Assembly (NCBI GenBank): GCA_963742715.1
Contig: CAVUMR010000002.1
Location: 1,984,001 to 2,048,000 of the forward strand
DNA from: CAVUMR01 sp963742715
Lineage (GTDB): Bacteria; Actinomycetota; Actinomycetes; Mycobacteriales; Micromonosporaceae
Direction of reading: 5' to 3'
DNA: 64,000 nucleotides
Position numbers and translations under genes: made by a program. The notes below the pieces were generated by a model that was not told the DNA's origin, did not search any database, and saw only the letters and a list, made by a program, of their open reading frames with translations. Of this stretch, positions 1 through 7,060 are shown one piece after another. Each line of letters starts with the position of its first letter. Within the stretch, counting starts at the first letter, position 1.

Positions 1-140
1 CCTGGTACGACGGGGTGCGGTTCGAAGAGGTGTCGCTGGGCTACCCGCGCGAGTGGGGGCGCCGCGGCCGCCCGACGAACCTGCTGCGCCAGATCCTGCC
101 CGCGCCGCAGACTGGACCCGGCGCCGCCGCCAGCGGCTGA
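1..140 (+). CDS. C-terminal fragment of a protein, possibly a metallophosphoesterase
   Basis: The window opens inside a gene. The frame beginning at base 3 is open and reads about 45 residues to a TGA at 138-140. It contains WYDGVRFEEVSLGYPREWG and ends in an Ala/Gly-rich tail. The EVSLGYPREW segment resembles the end of actinobacterial calcineurin-like metallophosphoesterases, but that is from memory and the catalytic part lies outside the window. The coding frame and the stop are clear; the family name is tentative. Confidence 0.4.
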   Translation, partial: WYDGVRFEEVSLGYPREWGRRGRPTNLLRQILPAPQTGPGAAASG

Positions 141-327
141 CCGGCGTCGCTCCAGCGCGGCTGGCTCGTCATCCGGTACCCCAAGTCGTGCCGAGAAAAG
201 TCCGGGCGGCACGTCCTTCCGTGTCGAGAACGGCTCCACCCGTACGACGTCTCCAGTGAGAGGTCGCGGCTCGCGGCCTTGCACCGATCCCCGGTCGACC
301 CGGCCGGGACCCCGAACAGGAGTACCG

Positions 328-690
328 ATGAAGTACATGCTGCTGATCTACACCAACCCGGCCAACTGGGACGTGCTGTCCGAGGACGAGCGCAACAAGC
401 TGATGGGCGAGTACGGCGCCTTCTCCCAGCAGCTCACCGAGTCCGGTGAGCTCGTCGACGGCGCCCCGCTGGCCGACCCGACGACCGCCCGTACGGTCCG
501 GCTGCGCAGCGGCGGTACGGACGTCACCGACGGCCCGTTCGTCGAGTCCAAGGAGCACCTGGCCGGCTACTACGTGGTCGAGTGCGACAGCCCGGAGCGG
601 GCCGCGACGCTCGCCGCGAAGATCCCGGACGCCCGCTTCGGCGGGGTCGAGGTGCGCCAACTGATGGACATGAGCGGCGCGGAGATGTGA
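328..690 (+). CDS. YCII/DGPF-domain protein, partner of the adjacent ECF sigma factor
   Basis: This is a 120-residue protein of the YciI-like family. It starts MKYMLLIY and carries the family signature DGPFVESKEHLAGYY near residue 70. ATG 328 is chosen because GAACAGGAG lies just upstream and homologues begin at this MKYMLL motif. DGPF proteins are the standard genomic partners of ECF42-type sigma factors, and the next gene is exactly that, overlapping by GTGA (687-690). The biochemical role of the DGPF protein is not established; a modulatory or small enzymatic role is inferred from constant pairing. The assignment is firm, the function is not. Confidence 0.9.
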   Translation: MKYMLLIYTNPANWDVLSEDERNKLMGEYGAFSQQLTESGELVDGAPLADPTTARTVRLRSGGTDVTDGPFVESKEHLAGYYVVECDSPERAATLAAKIPDARFGGVEVRQLMDMSGAEM

Positions 691-1973
691 CTACCGGCAC
701 TGGCGTCGAGGACCTGCTGCGTGATCTCGCGCCGCAGGTCCTCGGCGCGGTGCTGCGCCGGTACGGCACCTTCGGCGCGGCCGAGGACGCGGTACAGGAG
801 GCGCTGCTCGCCGCCGCGGTGCAGTGGCCGGCCGAGGGGCTGCCGGACAACCCGCGCGGCTGGTTGATCACGGTGGCCGCCCGCCGGCTGGTCGACTGGC
901 GCCGGCGGGAGTCGGCGCGGCGGGAGAAGGAGGCGGCCGCCGCCGACTGGGTACCCGCCGACGACCTGCGGGTGTCCGCCGCCGACAGCGCCGACAACCC
1001 CACCGACGACAGCCTCACCCTGCTGTTCCTGTGCTGCCATCCGACGCTGCCCCGGCCGGCTCAGGTCGCGCTGACGCTGCGCGCGGTCGGCGGGCTGTCC
1101 ACCGCCGAGATCGCCCGGGCGTACCTGGTGCCGGAGGCGACGATGGCGCAGCGGATCTCCCGGGCGAAGCGCCGGCTGGAGGCGGCCGCCGTACCGTTCG
1201 CGCTGCCGGACCACGCGGACCGGGACGAACGATTCGACGCGGTACTCCAGGTGCTGTACCTGATCTTCAACGAGGGCTACACCGCGACGTCCGGGCCGCG
1301 GCTGCAGCGCACCGACCTGACCGTCGAAGCGATCCGGCTCACCCGGCAACTCGACGCGCTCGCCCGCCGGCATGACGCGCTGCTGCCCGATCATGCCGAG
1401 GTACGGGGCCTGCTGGCGCTGATGCTGCTCACCGACGCGCGGCGGGAGGCGCGGGTGGATCCGACCGGGGCGCTGGTACCGCTGGCCGAACAGGACCGGT
1501 CCCGCTGGGACGCCGGGCAGCTCGCCGAGGGGCTCGAGCTGATCACCGGCGCGCTGTCGAGCGGTCGGGCCGGCCCGTACCAGGTGCAGGCGGCGATAGC
1601 CGCGTTGCACGCCGAGGCGGCGAGCGCCGAGCAGACCGACTGGATGCAGATTCTCGCGTTGTACCGGCTGCTGGAACGGCTCACCCCGACCCCGGTGGTA
1701 CTGCTGAACCAGGCGGTCGCGTTGGCGATGGTGGACGGGCCACTGGCCGGGCTGGCTCTGCTGGACACGCTCGAAGGCGACCCGCGGCTGGCCAACCATC
1801 ACCGGCTGCCGGCGGTACGCGCGCACCTGGCCGAACTGGCCGGCGACCCGGCCGCCGCGCAGGTCGCGTACGAGCGGGCCGCCCGGGCGACCACCAGCGT
1901 GCCGGAACAGACGTACCTGCGCCGCCGGGCCGCGAGACTGGCACCTACCGTGCGCCCGGCCGGCGCGGAATGA
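687..1973 (+). CDS. ECF42-type RNA polymerase sigma factor with C-terminal extension
   Basis: This 428-residue sigma-70 family protein has region 2 at about residues 15-80, including EDAVQEALLAA and NPRGWLITVAARRLVDWRRR. Region 4 lies at about 120-175, with GGLSTAEIARAYLVPEATMAQRISRAKRRL. A long helical, TPR-like C-terminal extension follows to about residue 420; that extension is the hallmark of ECF42 proteins, which have no classical anti-sigma factor. GTG 687 overlaps the stop of the DGPF gene, implying translational coupling. An upstream extension of the frame exists, but it would overlap the DGPF gene heavily and lacks sigma homology. It probably redirects transcription to a small regulon that includes its own operon. 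Confidence 0.92.
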   Translation: MTTGTGVEDLLRDLAPQVLGAVLRRYGTFGAAEDAVQEALLAAAVQWPAEGLPDNPRGWLITVAARRLVDWRRRESARREKEAAAADWVPADDLRVSAADSADNPTDDSLTLLFLCCHPTLPRPAQVALTLRAVGGLSTAEIARAYLVPEATMAQRISRAKRRLEAAAVPFALPDHADRDERFDAVLQVLYLIFNEGYTATSGPRLQRTDLTVEAIRLTRQLDALARRHDALLPDHAEVRGLLALMLLTDARREARVDPTGALVPLAEQDRSRWDAGQLAEGLELITGALSSGRAGPYQVQAAIAALHAEAASAEQTDWMQILALYRLLERLTPTPVVLLNQAVALAMVDGPLAGLALLDTLEGDPRLANHHRLPAVRAHLAELAGDPAAAQVAYERAARATTSVPEQTYLRRRAARLAPTVRPAGAE

Positions 1974-1980
1974 TCGGGAC

Positions 1981-2235
1981 GTGAAGCTCAAGCTCGATCT
2001 ACACGACATCTACAACCGCGGTCAGGACATTGATCGCGCGCTGCGCGGGATCATCGAGGAGGCGGTGGCGAAGAAGGCCACGCTGGTGGAGATCATTCCG
2101 GGCAAGGGGTCCGGCGCCCTCAAGAAGCGGGTGCTGCGGTTCCTCGACCAGAAGGACGTCAAGGCGCTTTACCACCGGGTGGAGAAGGACTCGAAGAACT
2201 TCGGCCGCTTGTTCATCCACTTCCGCTGGAAATGA
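1981..2235 (+). CDS. Smr-domain protein
   Basis: This 84-residue single-domain protein reads MKLKLDLHDIYNRGQDIDRAL, then VEIIPGKGSGALKKRVLRFL. The PGKGSG stretch matches the glycine-rich loop of Smr (small MutS-related) domains, which are nicking nucleases or nucleic-acid binders. LDLH near the start is the other conserved Smr motif. It begins at GTG 1981, eight bases after the ECF42 stop, so it may be a third gene of that operon. Its last codons, encoding FIHFRWK and the stop, form the first unit of a 26-bp tandem array running downstream. Confidence 0.85.
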   Translation: MKLKLDLHDIYNRGQDIDRALRGIIEEAVAKKATLVEIIPGKGSGALKKRVLRFLDQKDVKALYHRVEKDSKNFGRLFIHFRWK

Positions 2236-2334
2236 GGTTCATCCACTTCCGCGGGAAATGAGGTTCGTCCACTTCCGCGGGATGTGAGGCTCGTCGACCT
2301 CCGCCGGAACTGAGGTTCATCCACCCCCGGCGGG
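2212..2334 (+). repeat. 26-bp tandem repeat spanning the smr stop codon
   Basis: Units start at 2212, 2238, 2264, 2290 and 2316 (the last is partial). The type unit begins TTCATCCACTTCCGC and ends in TGAGG. Unit 1 is the coding 3' end of the Smr gene including its TGA; the later copies diverge progressively. The period is exactly 26 bp with no spacers, so this is a local tandem duplication and not a CRISPR array. Confidence 0.9.
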
Positions 2335-2340
2335 CGTCGG

Positions 2341-2604
2341 TCAGGCCGCGGACAGCGCCGGGTTGACTGGCAGCGGGTAGCAGGTGCGCACCATGTGCAG
2401 CGCCCACTCCATCCGGCGTACGGCGGTGTCCGGGTGATCGCCGAACTCACCGGCCACTGTGGCGGCCAGATCGTCGTACCCGAACCGGGTGATCGTCGCG
2501 TAGATGGCGGCGCGGACCGTCGCGCCGTTGGGCTGATCCGAAGCTTGCACAGTCGATACGAACAGGGCGTTGGCCCGAGCATCGGTGCTGGTACGAGTCA
2601 ACAT
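2341..2604 (-). CDS. Conserved small hypothetical protein
   Basis: An 87-residue soluble protein begins MLTRTSTDARANALFVS. ATG 2604 was chosen because GGGGAG lies six bases upstream; two further in-frame ATGs upstream have no comparable site. The body (ATVRAAIYATITRFGYDDLA, then EFGDHPDTAVRRMEWA) resembles a short actinobacterial family of unknown function. No membrane segment, cysteine motif or catalytic signature is visible. It is convergent with the Smr gene, whose tandem repeat fills the gap, and divergent from the protease gene at 2964. Confidence 0.65.
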   Translation of the reverse strand: MLTRTSTDARANALFVSTVQASDQPNGATVRAAIYATITRFGYDDLAATVAGEFGDHPDTAVRRMEWALHMVRTCYPLPVNPALSAA

Positions 2605-2963
2605 GTGTACTCCCCGGTGACGCATGTCTACTTCGCCGATCCGCCGACCGGTTTTCCGGAGGCATGGGAAGAGCACACTCCGCATATGGTGCCGGCCCGG
2701 TCACCGGCAGGTTGCCAACCGGTGGCAGCGGACCGGACATCCGGCACCGATCGCGACCTATCCGTTGGATCCGGATCCGGGTAGGACGGCGGCCGCCCAG
2801 GTCACAGCCGGCATCGGTCCGATTCGGCCGACCGCGGCACCCGTTCGGTCGACAAGCGGACAGTTCCTTGAGGCCCGGGCGACCCACAACGGATTGTGAT
2901 GTCCGGACTACCTACCAGGCCGCCAGCGAGACCCATCACGTCCACCGCAGGGGAGACCGACTG
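2605..2963. other. Divergent intergenic region, no gene recognised
   Basis: About 360 bases separate the minus-strand small gene from the plus-strand protease. Open frames here are GC-rich shadows without ribosome sites. The stretch must hold both promoters, but I see no convincing -10/-35 pair, repeat or RNA structure beyond the AGGGGAG ribosome site at 2949-2955 serving the protease. Confidence 0.5.
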
Positions 2964-3749
2964 ATGCCCGCAGCGACACCACCCGCCCGGCGCACTCCGC
3001 GCTACGGCTGGGTACCGGACCTTCCGGACCACCGCGACCACCTGTACTCCGCACCCGCCCGATTCGCCGCCGGCGACCTGCCCGCGAGCATGAGCCTGCG
3101 GGACCAGTGCCCCGCCGAGATCTACGACCAGGGCCGGCTCGGCAGCTGTACCGCCAACGCGATCGGCTGCGCCCACGAGTTCGGTCTGCTCAAGCAGGGC
3201 CTGCCGGACTTCATGCCGTCCCGGCTGTTCATCTACTACAACGAGCGGGCCATGGAAGGCACCATCGAGTCGGACAGCGGCGCGATGATCCGCGACGGCA
3301 TCAAGAGCGTCAACAAGCAGGGCGTCTGCCGCGAGGACATGTGGCAGTACGACATCAAGAGGTTCACCGAGCAGCCCCCGCCGGAGTGCTACACCGAGGC
3401 GCTGACGCACGTGGTCACGTCGTACCAGCGGGTGGCGCGCGAGCTGAACCAGCTCAAGGGCTGCCTGGCCGACGGCCACCCGTTCGTGTTCGGCTTCATG
3501 GTGTACGACAGCTTCGAAACCGAAGAGGTCGCGACCACCGGTACCGTCCCGATGCCGGGTACGGACGAGCAGGCACTCGGCGGACACGCGGTACTCGCCG
3601 TCGGGTACGACGACTCGACCGAGCGGTTCATCGTCCGCAATTCGTGGGGCGAGGGCTGGGGCGACAGCGGCTACTTCACCATGCCGTACGACTACCTCAC
3701 CAACCGCGGCCTCGCGTCCGACTTCTGGGCTCTCATCGAGGTGTCCTGA
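2964..3749 (+). CDS. C1A papain-like cysteine peptidase
   Basis: This 261-residue protease starts at ATG 2964 behind AGGGGAG. The papain-fold residues are all visible. The oxyanion glutamine and nucleophile are in DQGRLGSCTANAIG (Cys62), the histidine is in GGHAVLAVGYDD (His208) and the asparagine is in IVRNSWGEGWG (Asn226). No signal peptide or propeptide is evident, so it may act in the cytoplasm or leave by a non-classical route. The next gene encodes a chagasin-like inhibitor of exactly this protease class, which suggests the pair is functionally linked, either protecting the host from its own protease or controlling its timing. Confidence 0.93.
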   Translation: MPAATPPARRTPRYGWVPDLPDHRDHLYSAPARFAAGDLPASMSLRDQCPAEIYDQGRLGSCTANAIGCAHEFGLLKQGLPDFMPSRLFIYYNERAMEGTIESDSGAMIRDGIKSVNKQGVCREDMWQYDIKRFTEQPPPECYTEALTHVVTSYQRVARELNQLKGCLADGHPFVFGFMVYDSFETEEVATTGTVPMPGTDEQALGGHAVLAVGYDDSTERFIVRNSWGEGWGDSGYFTMPYDYLTNRGLASDFWALIEVS

Positions 3750-3766
3750 CCTCCTACCTCACCAAC

Positions 3767-3863
3767 GGGGGCCGTAACCGACCTCCCGAACCGGGGGCCG
3801 CAACCGGCCTCCCGAGCAGGGGCCGCGACCGGCCTCCCGAAGACGGGCCCGTAACCGGCCGAA
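3767..3863 (+). repeat. 26-bp tandem repeat between protease and inhibitor genes
   Basis: Three full units start at 3767, 3793 and 3819, with a partial fourth at 3845. The consensus is close to GGGGGCCGCAACCGGCCTCC followed by CGAGNC. The array lies directly after the protease stop and fills most of the gap before the inhibitor gene. It has the same 26-bp period as the array at 2212, with an unrelated sequence. Confidence 0.85.
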
Positions 3864-3877
3864 AGAGGTGTCTTAAC

Positions 3878-4192
3878 CTGCTGGAACTCGACGAATCCTC
3901 GGCCGGCCGGCGCCACACCGCGCGGGTCGGCGAGGACATCGCGCTGCTGCTCCCGGAGGTACCGACCACCGGATACCGGTGGCGGTTGAGCGTGACTCCG
4001 GAACAGTTCGTGAGCGTCGAGTCGGACCGGTACGACGCGGATCGTCCGCACCCCGGTGGCGCCGGGGTGCGGACGATCACGCTGCGCGCACTCAAACCGG
4101 GCGCGCTCACCGTGCAACTGCGCAACCGCCGGCGCTGGGAGCAGACCGTCGGTGACCCGGATCTGGAGTACCGGATCCGGGTCGAAACCTGA
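3878..4192 (+). CDS. Chagasin-type (I42) cysteine protease inhibitor
   Basis: This protein of about 104 residues has the chagasin fold motifs. The BC loop reads PTTGYRW, the DE loop is Gly-rich (HPGGAGVRTI), and the FG loop reads RRRWEQ where the family usually has RPW. Chagasins block papain-like C1 proteases through these three loops. No ATG, GTG or TTG lies in frame for a long way upstream. The family-like beginning LELDESSAGRR follows CTG 3878, which has GAAAGAGG at a good distance, so a CTG start is proposed. The gene directly follows a C1A protease, its expected target. The family call is strong; the start codon is an inference. Confidence 0.8.
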   Translation: MLELDESSAGRRHTARVGEDIALLLPEVPTTGYRWRLSVTPEQFVSVESDRYDADRPHPGGAGVRTITLRALKPGALTVQLRNRRRWEQTVGDPDLEYRIRVET

Positions 4193-4261
4193 CCGGGCTA
4201 CCGGGTCCGCCGCGCGCTCCGGGTTGTAGCGTTCCCCGCACCAATGGTGAAAGGGGAACAG

Positions 4262-5074
4262 GTGCCGATCGTCGACGCGTGGGCACAGCATCCGACCCTG
4301 CGCTTCTCGCGGCACGACATGTTCGCCTCGCTGCGGCGGTGGACCGGCTCGGACGTACCGTCCGAGGAGCCGCCGCTGGCCGAGACCTTGGCCGCCATGG
4401 ACGCGGGCGGCGTGGATCGGGCATTGATCTGTGCCTGGTATGCCCCGGACGGCGTGCTGATCTCCAACGACGAGGTGGCTGTCGCGGTCCGGCAGGCACC
4501 GGACCGACTCGTCGGAGTCGCCTCGGTGGACCTGCGCCGACCGGTTCCGGCGGTACGGGAACTGCACCGCGCGGTCAACGAGCTCGGCTTCAAGGCGCTG
4601 CGGATCGTGCCGTGGCTGTGGGGGCTGCCGCCCAACGACCGGCGCTACTACCCGCTGTACGCCGCCTGCGTCGAGCTGGGCATCCCGTTCTGTACCCAGG
4701 TGGGCCACACCGGACCGCTGCGTTCGTCGGAAACCGGCCGGCCGATCCCGTACCTCGACGACGTGGCCTTGGACTTTCCCGAGCTCACGATCGTGGCCGG
4801 TCACATCGGCTACCCGTGGACGGCGGAGATGATCGCGCTGGCCACCAAATACCCGAACGTGTACATCGACACCTCGGCGTACACGGTGCGCCGCTATCCG
4901 CCGGAACTGATCGGGTACCTGCGCGGGCACGGCCGGCGCAAGGTGCTGTTCGGCACCAACTACCCGATGATCACCGCGGACCGGGCGCTCGCCGACATCG
5001 ACGAGCTGGGGCTCGACCCGGAGGCCCGGGACCTGTTCCTGAGCGGGAACGCGATCCGGGTGTTCGGCCTCTAG
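4262..5074 (+). CDS. Amidohydrolase family protein
   Basis: This metal-dependent hydrolase of about 270 residues belongs to the COG2159 TIM-barrel group. Visible features are VPIVDAWAQHP at the N terminus, a strand containing GFKALRIVPWLW, QVGHTGPL, the histidine in VAGHIGYPW, and the terminal aspartate/asparagine region FGTNYPM. GTG 4262 is preferred over ATG 4244 because AAAGGGGA lies between them at ribosome-site distance. The family includes decarboxylases and lactonases; the substrate cannot be read from the sequence. The N-terminal metal motif HxH is not canonical (the sequence gives DAWAQH), which argues for the decarboxylase-like branch. Confidence 0.85.
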   Translation: MPIVDAWAQHPTLRFSRHDMFASLRRWTGSDVPSEEPPLAETLAAMDAGGVDRALICAWYAPDGVLISNDEVAVAVRQAPDRLVGVASVDLRRPVPAVRELHRAVNELGFKALRIVPWLWGLPPNDRRYYPLYAACVELGIPFCTQVGHTGPLRSSETGRPIPYLDDVALDFPELTIVAGHIGYPWTAEMIALATKYPNVYIDTSAYTVRRYPPELIGYLRGHGRRKVLFGTNYPMITADRALADIDELGLDPEARDLFLSGNAIRVFGL

Positions 5075-5099
5075 CCACCGTCCCGCTGCCCGACAGGGA

Positions 5100-5363
5100 C
5101 TAGTGGGTCGGTCCGCTCACCCGGCGCACGTTGCCGTGCAGAGGCAGCGCGGGTCGCCACGGCAGCCGGTCAGCCCATCGTCGCCACGACCACCCGGACG
5201 CGGCGTGCCCGTCCCGGACGGCAACCGGTTGCGGCCGGCGGGACAGGCGTACCACCGACACGACCAACAGACCGGCGGCCGGAAGGATCCGCACCAGCCC
5301 GCCCGCCGCCAGACCGGCGGCCGCTGCGAGGGTGTACACCCCGACCATGACTCGGCTGAGCAT
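5100..5363 (-). CDS. Small two-helix membrane protein
   Basis: An 87-residue protein begins MLSRVMVGVYTLAAAAGLAA. Two adjacent hydrophobic segments, at about residues 5-22 and 24-40, are followed by a basic, Trp/Pro-containing tail. A perfect AGGAGG lies upstream of ATG 5363, so the gene is very probably real. It is convergent with the amidohydrolase. No family is recognised. Confidence 0.65.
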   Translation of the reverse strand: MLSRVMVGVYTLAAAAGLAAGGLVRILPAAGLLVVSVVRLSRRPQPVAVRDGHAASGWSWRRWADRLPWRPALPLHGNVRRVSGPTH

Positions 5364-5500
5364 GACTGCCTCCTGTCGACGAGGCTTCTGGTCCGCTCTG
5401 TACCCCGGAACCGTCGAACAATGCCGAAACCTCGCAACCTGGTCTGCCGGTACACGATGCCGGTCCTGAGAACCAGGTGCCGCGGCCGGGAGTCCGGCTC

Positions 5501-5564
5501 AAGAACACCGCGGGAAATCCAAGAACACCGCGGGAAATCCGCGTCGAGTACGCCGCGGGAATCC
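5501..5564 (+). repeat. 20-bp direct repeat upstream of a riboswitch
   Basis: AAGAACACCGCGGGAAATCC occurs twice in tandem (5501-5520 and 5521-5540), followed by a degenerate third copy ending CCGCGGGAATCC. It sits in the 430-base gene-free stretch 5364-5792, just before the riboswitch promoter region. It could be an operator array or another of the local tandem duplications seen across this window. Confidence 0.7.
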
Positions 5565-5644
5565 GGCGAAATCGGCCAGGACCGCGCGGCGCGGCGCGGT
5601 TCCGCTAATCTGGCGTGCGACCGCCGGCCCCCGGCGTCCACCGA

Positions 5645-5788
5645 CGTCGACGGCGGTCACCGCCGAGTCGCCCTCGCAGGCGAGCCGGGGACCCAAGTAC
5701 CTGGGGTGAATCCGGAACATCCGGTAGGGCTCCTTCCGGCCCGAACCCGTCAGCTGACCTGGTAGGCGGTACAGGAAGAGGGAAACGC
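5645..5788 (+). promoter_or_regulatory. c-di-AMP riboswitch (ydaO/yuaA class)
   Basis: The segment contains the conserved blocks of this class in order: ACCGCCGAGTC, GCGAGCCGGGGACCCAAGTA, CTGGGGTGAATCC, GGTAGGG, CCGAACCCGTCAGCT, ACCTGGTAGGCGGT and AGGAAGAGGGA. A TAATCT box at 5606-5611 could be its promoter. In actinomycetes this riboswitch controls cell-wall hydrolases, and the next gene is one. Binding of c-di-AMP is expected to switch expression off. The call rests on recognising the motif by eye. Confidence 0.9.
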
Positions 5789-5792
5789 GCCG

Positions 5793-6797
5793 GTGATACG
5801 CACAGCACTGGTCCGCCGCGGCATCGCCACGGCGATCGCGCTGATCGTCGCCTCGCTTATCGGATCGACCCTGTCGGCGGCTCCGGCCGCGGCCGATCCC
5901 GAGGGCGGCACCGCGGAGTTGCGGACCAAACTGGAGAATGCGGCACGCGGCTACAACAACGCCAAGAGCCGCCTGGACGTCTCCAAGCGCAAGCAGGTGA
6001 CGCTGACCCGCCGGGTCAAGACGCTCGAGGCATCGGTAGCCAAGCTCACCGACCATGTCTCGGCCATGGCCGCCGCGGACTACCGCGGCAACCGGCACAG
6101 CGTGATCGCGGTACTGCTCAACAGCGGCTCCCCGACCGCGCTGCTGCAGGCGGCCACCATCGCCAACTATCTCGAGCGGCGGGACGGCAAGGCGGTCCGG
6201 CAGCTCCGCCACGACAAGACCGAGCTGGACCGGCAGCAGACCGCGCTGCAGGCCGAGATCAAGAAGCAGTCCGACCAGTTCAAGGTCATGGCCAAGCAGA
6301 AGAAGCAGGCCGAGGACGCGCTGATCGCGGTCGGTGGCTGGCTCACCGACGGCTACGCCGCCTCCGGCCCGAGCGCCAGTCCGGCGCCGCGCAACCCGGA
6401 CGGCAGCTGGCCGTCCGAATCCTGCTCGGTGGACGACCCGACCACCAGCGGCTGCCTCACCCCGCGGACCCTGCACGCGTACCAGCAGGCCAGAGTCGCC
6501 GGCTTCACCCACTACACCGCGTGCTTCCGCAGCGGCGGCTCCGGCGAGCATCCGCAGGGCCGGGCGTGCGACTTCGCCGCCGCGCCGGACGGCTTCGGCG
6601 ATGAGGCGACCGGCGCGGACAAGGCGTACGGCGACCGGCTGGCCGGCTGGTTCATCGCCAACGCCGACCGGCTGGCGGTGCTGTACGTGATCTGGTTCAA
6701 ACAGATCTGGATGCCCGGCGTCGGCTGGGCGGCGTACCAAGGTGACGGCACACCCGCCGGCGACCACCGCAACCACGTACACCTCTCGGTGCAGTAG
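5793..6797 (+). CDS. Secreted coiled-coil cell-wall hydrolase with M15-like C-terminal domain
   Basis: This is a 334-residue protein. A Sec signal occupies residues 1-35 (hydrophobic core, then SAAPAAADPEGG). A coiled-coil region of about 150 residues, rich in Lys/Glu/Gln, is followed by a short Pro/Ser linker. The C-terminal domain carries the zinc motifs of D-Ala-D-Ala peptidase-like enzymes: HPQGRACDFAA and DHRNHVHLSVQ. This arrangement matches actinobacterial peptidoglycan hydrolases with an ARB-07466-like domain. It starts at GTG 5793 downstream of AGGAAGAGGGA, directly under the c-di-AMP riboswitch, which links it to cell-wall homeostasis. Confidence 0.9.
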   Translation: MIRTALVRRGIATAIALIVASLIGSTLSAAPAAADPEGGTAELRTKLENAARGYNNAKSRLDVSKRKQVTLTRRVKTLEASVAKLTDHVSAMAAADYRGNRHSVIAVLLNSGSPTALLQAATIANYLERRDGKAVRQLRHDKTELDRQQTALQAEIKKQSDQFKVMAKQKKQAEDALIAVGGWLTDGYAASGPSASPAPRNPDGSWPSESCSVDDPTTSGCLTPRTLHAYQQARVAGFTHYTACFRSGGSGEHPQGRACDFAAAPDGFGDEATGADKAYGDRLAGWFIANADRLAVLYVIWFKQIWMPGVGWAAYQGDGTPAGDHRNHVHLSVQ

Positions 6798-6810
6798 GCC
6801 CGACCTGTCC

Positions 6811-6842
6811 CGCGCCGCCGGTCCGCACAGGCCGGCGGCGCG
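6811..6842 (+). terminator. Hairpin terminator after the cell-wall hydrolase gene
   Basis: CGCGCCGCCGG and CCGGCGGCGCG form a perfect 11-bp stem around a 10-base loop, beginning 13 bases after the stop. The following sequence is GTCGCTTTC without a long T tract, as is common in high-GC actinomycetes. It separates the riboswitch-controlled gene from the peptide operon. Confidence 0.75.
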
Positions 6843-6988
6843 GTCGCTTTCATGCCCGAAAGGGCGCTACTAGACTGCCTGGAGCTTGTCACGTCCGGTC
6901 TCGCGGTTTTGCCGGGGCTGGTGGTGCTTCGCCCACAACTGGGCAGGCCCCGGTCTGTCCGCGGGTTGTCGAGGGGAGGTGACAGAGG

Positions 6989-7060
6989 ATGAAGAAGGCT
7001 TACAGCAAGCCGGTCGCACGCCGCACGGTGTTCAGTACTGTTCTGGCGGAAAGCGTGTGA
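6989..7060 (+). CDS. Small YxxP-type peptide, candidate RiPP precursor
   Basis: The 23-residue open frame reads MKKAYSKPVARRTVF, then STVLAESV. ATG 6989 follows GGGGAGG and AGAGG, an unusually strong initiation site. Its TGA overlaps the GTG start of the membrane protease gene (GTGTGA at 7055-7060), so the two are translationally coupled. The Lys-rich start and the YSKP motif resemble the YxxP box by which lasso-peptide leaders bind a PqqD-like recognition element, and a PqqD-like gene lies three genes downstream. It is much shorter than typical precursors, leaving only a very short core, so a regulatory leader peptide is the alternative. That the frame is translated is likely; its role is inferred. 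Confidence 0.6.
   Translation: MKKAYSKPVARRTVFSTVLAESV

Noticed and set aside
2212..2334. Possible CRISPR array
   Set aside because: The units are contiguous with no spacers and extend from a coding region, so this is a tandem duplication. The same applies to the other short arrays in the window.
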